Source: JBFWUW01 sp050247075 (lineage in GTDB: Bacteria > Planctomycetota > Planctomycetia > Pirellulales > JBFWUW01). From it: a DNA stretch of 64,000 bases. Where the stretch lies: assembly GCA_050247075.1 (NCBI GenBank), contig JBFWUW010000016.1, positions 1 to 64,000 on the forward strand, in the 5' to 3' direction. The notes beneath the pieces were generated by a model. That model was not told the origin of the DNA and did no database searches. It saw only the letters and a list, made by a program, of their open reading frames with translations. Below, piece by piece: positions 8,607-15,779 of the stretch; the first letter of the stretch is position 1; each line of letters opens with the position of its first letter. A program made the position numbers and the translations under genes.

Positions 8607-9131
8607 ATGACCAGAAACTATTCCGCTTGCGCCGCACGCCTTTCTCGCATGGGCTCTTGGCTCTTGTTAGCGGTCGCGTGCGCTAGTTCGTTGGGCTGCG
8701 TGCAGCGGCGCATGACCATCCGCAGCAACCCGCCCGGCGCGTTGGTCTACGTGGACAACTACGAACTCGGCACGACGCCGGTTTCGACTGACTTTATCTA
8801 TTACGGCACGCGGGAGATCCGGCTGGTCAAGGACGGGTACGAAACGCAAACCCGGCTGGTCAACATTCCGCCCCCTTGGTACCAGTACGTGCCGATCGAC
8901 TTTGTGGCCGAGAACCTAATTCCCTACGAAGTTCGCGACGAACGCCAGTTAGATTTTGCCATGCAGCCGCAGCGGCTTGTTCCGACCGAGGAACTGCTCG
9001 GACGAGCGGATAGCCTGAGGGCCACCAACCGCGGGGAAAACTACGTCATCCCGGCCGGTGCCGTGCAACCGCTGCCCGCCGGCGTGGAACCAATTCCGCC
9101 TGGCGTGCCCGACATGCGGCTGCCGAATTAA
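8607..9131 (+). CDS. PEGA-domain lipoprotein
   Basis: A 174-residue envelope protein. A lipoprotein leader (LLLAVACASSLGC) is present, with ATG 8607 or the internal ATG 8649 as start; the cysteine would be lipidated. Directly after it, MTIRSNPPGALVYVDNYELGTTPVS is a textbook PEGA domain, a small beta module found in surface and S-layer-associated proteins. The rest is proline-rich and lacks known catalytic motifs. It is probably bound to an envelope membrane. The gene stands alone on this strand and ends 41 bases before a nested inverted-repeat element. Confidence 0.8.
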   Translation: MTRNYSACAARLSRMGSWLLLAVACASSLGCVQRRMTIRSNPPGALVYVDNYELGTTPVSTDFIYYGTREIRLVKDGYETQTRLVNIPPPWYQYVPIDFVAENLIPYEVRDERQLDFAMQPQRLVPTEELLGRADSLRATNRGENYVIPAGAVQPLPAGVEPIPPGVPDMRLPN

Positions 9132-9172
9132 GGATGGCGGAACGGATTGTTGTGGGATGGGTGATTCCAATT

Positions 9173-9326
9173 GTAGGGTGGGACAAGCGGCATTGTGTCC
9201 GGCAACTTGTAACCGGCGTACCCGCGATGTCCCACCATCACTCGCGATCGCGGTCGCACTCGGTGGGACATCGCGGACAAACCGTACTCGAATGGAAGAA
9301 CCATTTGTCCGTTTGTCCCACCCTAC
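9173..9326. repeat. Nested inverted-repeat (MITE/REPIN-like) element
   Basis: A 154-base element between convergent genes. Outer arms GTAGGGTGGGACAAGCGG (9173-9190) and 9309-9326 pair with one mismatch in 18. Inner arms CCGCGATGTCCCACC (9222-9236) and 9262-9276 pair perfectly over 15 bases. The right outer arm supplies the TAG stop (9323-9325) of the glycosyltransferase. No coding capacity is seen. Confidence 0.7.
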
Positions 9327-10348
9327 GAGTTTGGCGAAGAAATAACTTCCTGGTAATGTCGCAGCAATCCGGCGGCTGACTGGCGAATGTCAAAGGCCGC
9401 TTCCGCGCGGTGGCGAACGGCAACGCGCATGGCGGCCCGCTCCCGCTGGTTTCCAGCGAGTTCGCGAATGGCCGCGGCCAGCAACATGCTATCGCCGGGC
9501 GGAACGAGCCGCGCCGTTTGGCCGCTGGGGAAGATCTCAGCGGTGCCGCCGACATCGGTGGCCACAACGGGCAGGCCGCAGGCGGCCGCTTCCAGCAGCA
9601 CACGTCCCAACGGCTCTTGCCGCGCTGGGTGGACCAGCATCGTCAGCTCGGGCAGCAACAGCTCGACCTGGCTGCAATTCCCCAAGAAGTGTACCCGGCC
9701 CGCCAGTCCAGCGTGGCCGAATGTGGCCGATACCCGATCCATGTACTCAACGGCTTCCGCCTTGCCCGAATAGCGCTCTCCCACAATCACAGAATGCAAG
9801 TCAGGCAGGTCCGCCAGTTCAACGGCAGCGGCCGCCAGTACGTCGTGCCCTTTGCGCATGACAAGCTGCCCGATCGTGCCGGCCAGCAGGGCATGCCGCG
9901 GCAATTGCAATTGGCGATGGAGCCAACCCGTGGTGGGGCGGGGGCGAAACAGGCCGAGATCAACGCCATTATGCAGGACATGCAACCGATCGGCCGCGAC
10001 CCCTTGGGCGGTATGAAAGTCGCGAGTGGCGGCCGATACCGCCAATAGCCTGGCATGGCAGTTCAGATCGGCCACGGCCGCGGCGCTCAGTCCGACAATG
10101 TCCCGCAAATGGGCCAAGCTGGGAATCTTTAAGTCCCGCGCCACCGGCCCGGACAGGCGGCCCATCGACAAACTATTGGCGTGCAACAGGTTTGGCCGTA
10201 GCGATTGCAGCAAGCCCGCCAGTTCCGCCCGCAATTGCTCCAAGGACCGACGCCGCCCCGCCGCATCGCGCCATTGCACCGGCACCAAACGCAGGCGCTC
10301 CGCCGCCAGCGCATCGGCCAGCGGCCCGGCGGGTGGCGCCAAAGCCAA
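9323..10348 (-). CDS. GT4-family glycosyltransferase, 5' end disrupted
   Basis: A GT-B fold glycosyltransferase of family 4. The C-terminal half has the donor-binding signature VHPARQEPLGRVLLEAAACG and GLPVVATDVGG; GTIGQLVMRKGHDVL is the inter-domain strand region. The first available start (TTG 10348) is too late, because the frame stays open to 10453 and encodes the conserved N-terminal strand FAWLFEYPTLNGGERSL, yet this stretch has no ATG, GTG or TTG. An in-frame TGA at 10454-10456 lies inside a 7-bp tandem array. Homologues therefore probably begin upstream of where this copy can start; it may be truncated, use an unusual start, or be a pseudogene. Its stop codon lies in the 9173-9326 repeat. 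Confidence 0.7.
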   Translation of the reverse strand: MALAPPAGPLADALAAERLRLVPVQWRDAAGRRRSLEQLRAELAGLLQSLRPNLLHANSLSMGRLSGPVARDLKIPSLAHLRDIVGLSAAAVADLNCHARLLAVSAATRDFHTAQGVAADRLHVLHNGVDLGLFRPRPTTGWLHRQLQLPRHALLAGTIGQLVMRKGHDVLAAAAVELADLPDLHSVIVGERYSGKAEAVEYMDRVSATFGHAGLAGRVHFLGNCSQVELLLPELTMLVHPARQEPLGRVLLEAAACGLPVVATDVGGTAEIFPSGQTARLVPPGDSMLLAAAIRELAGNQRERAAMRVAVRHRAEAAFDIRQSAAGLLRHYQEVISSPNS

Positions 10349-10449
10349 CAGCCTGAAACCAGCCGCGAACAGAGCGGGCAGGCAGGCCAGTAAAGACCGC
10401 TCGCCGCCGTTGAGCGTGGGGTATTCGAAGAGCCAAGCGAGGAGGGGAG

Positions 10450-10484
10450 TGTTCAGTGTTCAGTGTTCAGTGTTCAGTGTTCAG
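10450..10484. repeat. Five perfect 7-bp tandem repeats (GTGTTCA)
   Basis: Exactly five copies of GTGTTCA (TGAACAC on the other strand) sit at the 5' edge of the glycosyltransferase frame. Because the unit is 7 bases and contains TGA, three or more copies put a stop codon into every frame on the minus strand, so the array blocks any translation entering from upstream. Confidence 0.9.
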
Positions 10485-10525
10485 GGAATAACTGCCAGCC
10501 ATCGGCAATTAGCCTGCGCCAAGAA

Positions 10526-10553
10526 GCTGATAGCTGACGGCTGAGTGCTAATC
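10526..10553. repeat. Degenerate 7-bp repeats, GCTGAnn type
   Basis: Four consecutive heptads of the pattern GCTGANN (the last is GCTAATC) lie between the glycosyltransferase and dapA. Similar AGCTGAC-type heptads occur near 52103-52116 and 59653-59681. Confidence 0.5.
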
Positions 10554-10567
10554 GCCTTCCGCCTTGC

Positions 10568-11464
10568 CTACATCATTCCGTAATTGACCAGCGTCTGCCT
10601 TAGCTTCTTCTCATCCGCTTCTTCCAAGGGTGTCATCGGCAGGCGTAGTTCGCCGGTGTCGCGGCCTAGCAGTTTCATGGCGGCTTTGATGGGAATGGGG
10701 TTGGTAGACATGCCCAGCATATCGCGGCAAAGGGGGAAGAGCTTTTGATGCCAGGACAAAGCCTCGACGAGGTTGCCAGCGTCGAAAGCCGCGATGAGCT
10801 TGATCATGTCTTGCGGCACGATATTGCCGACGACCGAAATCACGCCCCGTCCGCCGATCGACATCAACGGCAGCGTCAGGCTGTCGTCGCCGCTGAGCAG
10901 CGTCAGATCGGTCAGGGCGCAAACTTGCGAGGCCTGGTCCATGGAACCCGTCGCCTCTTTGACCAGCGCGATATTGGGACACTCAGCCATGCGGGCGATT
11001 GTTTCCGGTTCAATATTCTTGCCGGTGCGGCCTGGTATGTTGTAGACGCAAATGGGGATGCCGACCGCTTCGGCCAGCGCCTTGTAATGCAGATAAAAGC
11101 CTTGCTGCGTGGGTTTATTGTAGTAGGGAGCGACCACCAGGGCCGCGTCGGCTCCACACTTGGCGGCCCATTTGGTCAGCCGCAGGGCTTCGGACGTGCT
11201 GTTGGATCCGGTTCCGGGCATGACCTTGATGCGGCCGGCGGCCGTCTCGATCGTCACGGCGATCACCCGCTCGTGCTCTTCGTGCGATAACGTGGGGGAT
11301 TCGCCCGTGGTCCCCACCGGGCACAGGCAGCGGGTGCCGGCTTGCACTTGAAACTCCACTTGCTGGCGCAGCAGATCGTAATCGACCTGGCCGTTCTTGA
11401 GCGGAGTGGTGATGGCAACCGAGAGTCCGGCGAAGGCTTCGCCGCGAGTACGAGGCTTGGTCAT
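10568..11464 (-). CDS. dapA: 4-hydroxy-tetrahydrodipicolinate synthase
   Basis: DapA condenses pyruvate with aspartate semialdehyde, the first committed step of lysine and diaminopimelate synthesis, in the cytoplasm. The 298-residue protein has the full set of motifs: GTTGESPTLSHEEH (51-64), YYNKPTQQGFYLHYKAL, the catalytic tyrosine in YNIPGRTG (Y141) and the Schiff-base lysine in VKEATGS (K169). Length and motif order are normal for the family. Related pyruvate aldolases of the same superfamily are possible, but the GTTGE and YNIPGRT motifs favour DapA. It has no lysine-pathway neighbours here. Confidence 0.93.
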   Translation of the reverse strand: MTKPRTRGEAFAGLSVAITTPLKNGQVDYDLLRQQVEFQVQAGTRCLCPVGTTGESPTLSHEEHERVIAVTIETAAGRIKVMPGTGSNSTSEALRLTKWAAKCGADAALVVAPYYNKPTQQGFYLHYKALAEAVGIPICVYNIPGRTGKNIEPETIARMAECPNIALVKEATGSMDQASQVCALTDLTLLSGDDSLTLPLMSIGGRGVISVVGNIVPQDMIKLIAAFDAGNLVEALSWHQKLFPLCRDMLGMSTNPIPIKAAMKLLGRDTGELRLPMTPLEEADEKKLRQTLVNYGMM

Positions 11465-11562
11465 GGGGCTGGCTATGGCTTGGGAAAAGTGGCGGATCTC
11501 AACCGTGCATCATAGGGGAGCGGTTCGCGGCGTGCCAAGGGCCTGCAGGTGAGCTGTTTGGC

Positions 11563-11590
11563 TGTAGGAGGCGACTCTGTCGCCGATGAC
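11563..11590 (-). repeat. Dispersed repeat, ATCGGCGA...TCGCCTCCTACA type (copy 1)
   Basis: On the minus strand this reads CATCGGCGACAGAGTCGCC followed by TCCTACAG. The same pattern with a different central segment occurs at 37544-37568 and 47413-47437. The TCGGCGA/TCGCC arms can pair as a small hairpin. It lies in the 274-base gap upstream of dapA. Confidence 0.5.
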
Positions 11591-11650
11591 TGGCCAGGCA
11601 CGCTTCCAGCGGTGAAAGTATCGGCCGTAGTGCATGGCAGCGCACATCAC

Positions 11651-11688
11651 GGCTTTTCGTGGGCTGGACGCCCACGCCACGGCCGGTT
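11651..11688. repeat. Dispersed hairpin repeat, GTGGGC type (copy 2)
   Basis: Second copy of the repeat at 5826-5864, in the gap before the 11739 gene. The hairpin arms GTGGGC/GCCCAC are identical while the loop differs (TGGAC), so the stem is conserved and the loop is free to vary. Confidence 0.5.
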
Positions 11689-11738
11689 GACGCGGCTGCC
11701 TCTCTGGACCGGCTGCGCCTGGGGAGTACGATAGAAGC

Positions 11739-12473
11739 ATGGATATGGATGACGATGACCTGGGCCTCGATCCGCCCCTGCCTTCGAAGGCTCCTTCACC
11801 CCCGCCTGCGCCCACTCCAGCGGACAGGCCCGATCTGGCACCGTTGGCCGACGACGATCCCGACTTGGCCGAACGGCCGCCGAGTTTCGTTAGCAAGCAG
11901 TTCGATAAAATGCGCCCCGGCCTGCATCGGGCATGGGTCAATCTGCGGGTCTGGCTGCCGTGGTTGATGAACCCGTTCGAGCGGAAGCGCCTGATTCGAT
12001 TCAACTCGCGGGAGAACCGGGTCGGCTTCGATTGGAAGCTCGATCTGCCCGTCCAGTGCTGGAAATGCGGCGAAGAGACCGATCTGAAAAAGAAGAAGTA
12101 CTCGACCGACGTCCGCTGCTTTGAGTACCCGGTGCAGATTGGTTTGGGGGCGTTGGCAACATTTATTTTGTTCGCCATCTTGGCACCCTGCATGCCCGGT
12201 TGGAGTACGGCCCTGTTGATGCTCATGGTGCCGGTGTTGGCGGTGCTGTTGTTCCGCGTGAAGAGTTGGAATGAGCATGTAGACATGGTGATCTGGAGTT
12301 GTCCGGAACACCGGTCGGAGTTGGCCTTGCCCGACATGGCCGCCTACGATGAGGAACTGCACGTCAGCCTTCCCTCGGCGGGCCTGGCCAAAGCCGCCCG
12401 CACGGAACAGACAGACCGCCGCCGAGGCAATCGCCCGCCCGACACCGGCCGCCCTCCGCGGGACACGGATTGA
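11739..12473 (+). CDS. Two-helix membrane protein with CxxC
   Basis: A 244-residue protein not recognised by family. It starts with a strongly acidic, Pro-rich tail (MDMDDDDLGLDPPLP...), has a basic segment near residue 85, then CWKCGEETDLKKKK (about 106-119) and two adjacent hydrophobic helices (VQIGLGALATFILFAILAP and WSTALLMLMVPVLAVLLF, about 130-172). A second cysteine motif, WSCPEHR, follows the helices and may complete a metal site with CWKC. The C-terminus is basic and disordered. There is no signal peptide; both tails are probably cytoplasmic. It is possibly a membrane-tethered zinc-ribbon protein. The Tat oxidoreductase gene follows on the same strand. Confidence 0.7.
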   Translation: MDMDDDDLGLDPPLPSKAPSPPPAPTPADRPDLAPLADDDPDLAERPPSFVSKQFDKMRPGLHRAWVNLRVWLPWLMNPFERKRLIRFNSRENRVGFDWKLDLPVQCWKCGEETDLKKKKYSTDVRCFEYPVQIGLGALATFILFAILAPCMPGWSTALLMLMVPVLAVLLFRVKSWNEHVDMVIWSCPEHRSELALPDMAAYDEELHVSLPSAGLAKAARTEQTDRRRGNRPPDTGRPPRDTD

Positions 12474-12590
12474 ATCCGTTTATGGACAAAAACTGGCCAA
12501 CAACCCATGCGGTCTGGTAAGCTAGTCCGTACTACTTATTGCCCCACCCCCTCCACCCTGCATCATCCCACCCCTTACGGAGTCCCTGTC

Positions 12591-14051
12591 ATGTCGCACT
12601 TGACCCGGCGCCGGTTCTTGGAAGATTCGCTGTTGGCTTCGGCCGCTTTGGCCGCAGCTGGTTCCGCCTCGACGGTTTTGGCCGCCGAGGAAGCTCCTCA
12701 AAGCAAAAGCCCTAACGAGAAACTGCTGGTGGCCGTAGTGGGCGTGCGCGGGCGCGGCGGCAGCCACATTGCGGCTTTCGCGGGCCGCAAGGATACCGAG
12801 ATTGCCTATCTGGTCGACGTGGATGAAGTCGTTGGCGAAAGCCGGGCCGAGGAAGTCGAGAAGCGCCAAGGCCGCCGGCCCAAGGTGGTCAAGGACATGC
12901 GCGAGGCCTTTGAAGACAAGTCGATCGACATCGTCTCCACCGCCACGCCCAACCACTGGCATTCGCTGTGCGCCATTTGGGCCATGCAGGCTGGCAAGGA
13001 TGTCTACTGCGAAAAGCCAGTCAGCCACAACGTTAGCGAAGGCCGCCGCATGGTCGAGGCCGCCCGCAAGTACGACCGCATCTGCCAGACCGGCACGCAA
13101 AGCCGCAGCAACCCCGGCATGCGGGAGATCATGGAATACATCCACAGCGGCAAACTGGGCGAGGTCAAACTGGCCCGCGGGCTGTGCTATAAGCCGCGCG
13201 GCAGCATCGGGGCCAAGGGGACGTATGATGTTCCCAAGAGCGTGGACTACAACCTGTGGTGCGGGCCCGCGCCGATGAACCCGCTGACCCGTCCTCAGTT
13301 CCATTACGATTGGCACTGGATGTGGGACTACGGCAACGGCGACTTGGGCAACCAGGGGATTCACCAGATGGACTTGGCCCGCTGGGCGCTGAATGTCAAC
13401 GATCTGGGGCAAGGCGTGGTTAGCTACGGCGGCCGGTTTGGCTATGAGGACGCGGGCGAAACGGCCAACACGCAGGTCAACATTCACAAATATGGCGACA
13501 AGAACCTGGTGTTCGAGGTCCGCGGCCTGAAGACCGATGACTACAAGGGGGCCAAGGTTGGCCTGATTGTTTACGGCAGCGAAGGCTATGCCGTAATCCC
13601 CAGCTACGATGGCGGCGTGGTCTTCGATAAGAACGGCCAGCAAGTGCAGACCAGCTTCACCAAGGGGGGCGGAGACGACAACCACTTTGGCAACTTCCTT
13701 ACGGCCGTTCGCAGCCGCAAAAAGGAGGACCTCAACGCCGATATTTTGGAGGGCCATCTTTCCAGCGCGTTGTGCCATTTGGGCAATATCTCTTACCGCC
13801 TGGGCCAGACGATTCCCGTGGCTGAGGCCACCAGCCGCCTGGAGGCCAACGACGAAACCCGCGAGACGTTCGCCCGCTTTAAGGACCATCTCTCGCAGAA
13901 CGACGTCAACCTGGACAAGACCCAGGTGCAGTTCGGCAAGATGCTGGCGGTCGATTCCAAGACCGAGACCTTGGGCGAGGAATCGGCCAATGCCATGCTG
14001 ACCCGCCAATACCGGGCACCTTTCGTAGTGCCCGCGGCGGACCAGATTTAA
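12591..14051 (+). CDS. Exported Gfo/Idh/MocA family oxidoreductase
   Basis: A 486-residue NAD(P)-dependent oxidoreductase of the glucose-fructose oxidoreductase/inositol dehydrogenase/MocA type. ATG 12591 is preceded by GGAG at good spacing and starts a Tat leader (TRRRFLEDSLLASAALAAAG), so the enzyme is probably exported folded with its cofactor. The Rossmann segment is VAVVGVRGRGGSHIAAFAGR, followed by acidic VDVDE; the catalytic-loop lysine is in CEKPVSHN. The C-terminal GFO_IDH_MocA-type domain contains WHWMWDYGNGDLGNQGIHQMD. Planctomycetes encode many such enzymes, generally linked to sugar oxidation; the substrate is unknown. A hairpin terminator follows 29 bases after the stop. Confidence 0.88.
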   Translation: MSHLTRRRFLEDSLLASAALAAAGSASTVLAAEEAPQSKSPNEKLLVAVVGVRGRGGSHIAAFAGRKDTEIAYLVDVDEVVGESRAEEVEKRQGRRPKVVKDMREAFEDKSIDIVSTATPNHWHSLCAIWAMQAGKDVYCEKPVSHNVSEGRRMVEAARKYDRICQTGTQSRSNPGMREIMEYIHSGKLGEVKLARGLCYKPRGSIGAKGTYDVPKSVDYNLWCGPAPMNPLTRPQFHYDWHWMWDYGNGDLGNQGIHQMDLARWALNVNDLGQGVVSYGGRFGYEDAGETANTQVNIHKYGDKNLVFEVRGLKTDDYKGAKVGLIVYGSEGYAVIPSYDGGVVFDKNGQQVQTSFTKGGGDDNHFGNFLTAVRSRKKEDLNADILEGHLSSALCHLGNISYRLGQTIPVAEATSRLEANDETRETFARFKDHLSQNDVNLDKTQVQFGKMLAVDSKTETLGEESANAMLTRQYRAPFVVPAADQI

Positions 14052-14079
14052 GGCGGCCAAAGATCAAAACTCGATTCGA

Positions 14080-14118
14080 CCGGGCGCGGCACAAAACAAT
14101 GCCGCGGCCGGTTTTTTT
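14080..14118 (+). terminator. Rho-independent terminator
   Basis: Arms CCGGGCGCGGCA (14080-14091) and TGCCGCGGCCGG (14100-14111) pair with one mismatch over an 8-base loop, followed by seven T. It lies 29 bases after the stop of the Gfo/Idh/MocA gene. Confidence 0.8.
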
Positions 14119-14370
14119 ATGCGCGCGAGTACCAGTCTTGGGCTGAAAATAGCGAGTGGCTGGGCCAGTAACCAAGCGGGAATCGGATGGCCCAGCGGAG
14201 TGGATATTCCAAACGGATTGGTCAACGGGGGTAAATCGCTGAAAAACTGGGACGTCCAATTTGCCTTACCCATCCATCGGCGAGGTGCCTGAACACCCTC
14301 TCGCTTCAGTCGCGTTCGCTACCCCATGCCAAGCAACCTTATCCCAAAAGGCCCGCGACCAGGCCGTATC

Positions 14371-14402
14371 AAGCCTGCACGGCGGGAGCCGTGAGGCTAC
14401 GT
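14371..14402 (-). repeat. Dispersed ACGTAGCC...CTCCCG hairpin repeat (reverse copy)
   Basis: Read on the minus strand this is a copy of the perfect palindrome at 60254-60289. The inner stem here is CACGG with CCGTG, versus CATGG with CCATG at 60254; the T-to-C change is matched by an A-to-G change, so pairing is kept. The loop CTCCCG is identical. Confidence 0.55.
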
Positions 14403-14437
14403 ATTTGCCAGAATTCTTGGTTTTTTTGGCTGGACCG

Positions 14438-14465
14438 TTGACATGGGGCGGGCTGTAGCTAGAAT
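14438..14465 (+). promoter_or_regulatory. Consensus-like sigma70 promoter of the DUF1559 gene
   Basis: Perfect -35 TTGACA (14438-14443), 16-base spacer, -10 TAGAAT (14460-14465, five of six matches). Transcription would begin at about 14472, three bases before the palindromic operator candidate. The leader to ATG 14547 is about 75 bases. Confidence 0.7.
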
Positions 14466-14474
14466 CTGCGTAAG

Positions 14475-14501
14475 TGAAATTGATACTGAGTCTCAATTTC
14501 A
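14475..14501 (+). promoter_or_regulatory. 27-bp palindrome, Fur-family-like operator candidate
   Basis: Left half TGAAATTGATACT, a central G, then a right half that is its reverse complement at 12 of 13 positions. The core TGATACT-G-AGTCTCA has the 7-1-7 layout of Fur-family boxes (compare TGATAAT-N-ATTATCA). The position, from about +3 to +29, suits a repressor that blocks transcript start. The identity of the regulator (Fur, Zur, PerR or unrelated) is inference. Confidence 0.5.
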
Positions 14502-14546
14502 TGGCTGTGCCTTCTAGGTCAAATTTCATTGAGAAAGGTTCTCGAA

Positions 14547-15659
14547 ATGTCCCGCCTCCGCAAACGTTCTGCTTCGAAACGAGCCTTTACGCTCGTGGAA
14601 TTGTTGGTGGTGATTGTCATCATCGGCATTCTGATTGGCCTGTTGATTCCTGGTATTCAAGCTGCCCGCAACGCGGCCCGTGACAATTCCTCGAAAAACA
14701 ACTTGCGCCAAATCACCTTGGCCTTTAACAACCATTATGCCGCCAAACAGTACTTTCCGCCGAGTTGGCAATCGCCCGACGTATCGGAGATGGCCACCAC
14801 CGAACAGAACGTGGCGGGTTGGTCGATCATGGCGCTCATGTTGCCGTACCTGGAGCAAAAAGCCATCGCCAGCAATATAGACTATGACCTGCCGTACAAC
14901 TTGGTTGGTACAGTAACTCAAGCGGATGGCCGGTCTGTACAGTTGAGTTCGCTTCGCGTGCCAACCTATGTTTCTCCGGCGGAACCCCGCGACGAAGCCC
15001 GCTTGGGCGGGACCAGCAACCCCACCCAGCAGCACTATCCGTTCAACTACGCGGTGAACCTGGGAACGTGGTTCGTGTGGGATCCGGTCACCAAGCGGGG
15101 CGGCTACGGCGCGGCGTACCCCGATAGCAAGCTACGCGACGGCGATTTCTTCGACGGCATGAGCTACACCTTGGCCTTTGCCGAAGTCAAAGCGTGGCAA
15201 CCGTACCATCGCAATGGCAACTCGACCTCGCAGACCGACGATGCTCCGCCTACGCTGGCCAGCATTTGCTCGCTACCGAACGATGGCACGCTCCGCGACA
15301 GCGGTCACACCGAATGGGTCGACGGCCGCGGGCATCATTCCGGTTTCACCACGGTCTTTACGCCTAACGAGCGCGTGCTTTGCACGGGCACGCTTAATAG
15401 CGTTGCCGGAACCTATGACGTTGACTGGACCAACCACCAAGAAGGCGTCGGTCTGGGCCCCGGCAATACTAGCACCACCGACGATTATCCCACGTACATC
15501 GCCGCGACCTCGCGCGGTTACTTTCCAGGACATGTGAACGTCTCGATGGTTGACGGTTCGGTTCGTTCCATCAGCGACAATATCAATATTGGCGTGTGGC
15601 GTGCCCTTTCTACCCGTTCGGGCAAGGAAATGCTGCCAGACGATATTACCAAGCAATAG
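14547..15659 (+). CDS. DUF1559 pseudopilin-like protein
   Basis: A 370-residue member of the DUF1559 family, strongly expanded in planctomycetes. The N-terminus is a type IV pilin-like leader: basic SRLRKRSASK, then RAFTLVELLVVIVIIGILIGLLIPGIQAAR, with cleavage expected before or within the FTLVE motif by a prepilin peptidase. The C-terminus has the family motif HVNVSMVDGSVRSISDNIN. ATG 14547 is preferred over TTG 14529 because AAAGG lies eight bases before it. It is probably a surface or secretion-pseudopilus component. It has its own promoter, operator candidate and terminator, so it is a tightly controlled single-gene unit. Confidence 0.92.
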   Translation: MSRLRKRSASKRAFTLVELLVVIVIIGILIGLLIPGIQAARNAARDNSSKNNLRQITLAFNNHYAAKQYFPPSWQSPDVSEMATTEQNVAGWSIMALMLPYLEQKAIASNIDYDLPYNLVGTVTQADGRSVQLSSLRVPTYVSPAEPRDEARLGGTSNPTQQHYPFNYAVNLGTWFVWDPVTKRGGYGAAYPDSKLRDGDFFDGMSYTLAFAEVKAWQPYHRNGNSTSQTDDAPPTLASICSLPNDGTLRDSGHTEWVDGRGHHSGFTTVFTPNERVLCTGTLNSVAGTYDVDWTNHQEGVGLGPGNTSTTDDYPTYIAATSRGYFPGHVNVSMVDGSVRSISDNINIGVWRALSTRSGKEMLPDDITKQ

Positions 15660-15692
15660 CTTGGAGCATTTAGCGAGTTCGACGTTTTGTTA

Positions 15693-15733
15693 CCTCGGGC
15701 TGTCCGTCTCCCAGCGGCCAGCCCGAGGTTTTT
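15693..15733 (+). terminator. Rho-independent terminator of the DUF1559 gene
   Basis: Perfect 10-bp stem CCTCGGGCTG (15693-15702) with CAGCCCGAGG (15719-15728), 16-base loop, then five T. Confidence 0.85.
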
Positions 15734-15779
15734 GCGCGTAGGATGGCCTGGGCCATTAGACCAACGGGTTTCGTCGACC

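Larger units (their letters stand above)
14052..14528. other. Intergenic region: terminator, repeat, promoter, operator
   Basis: No protein gene is seen in these 477 bases. In order, the region holds the terminator of the oxidoreductase gene, a copy of the ACGTAGCC hairpin repeat in reverse orientation (14371-14402), a strong promoter (14438-14465) and a 27-bp palindrome (14475-14501) just before the DUF1559 gene. Confidence 0.6.

Noticed and set aside
10450..10484. CRISPR array
   Set aside because: Units are 7 bases with no spacers; no cas genes are present.
12522..14060. Antisense open frame of 512 codons opposite the Gfo/Idh/MocA gene
   Set aside because: Mirror of a clear oxidoreductase; the antisense protein has no recognisable motif.
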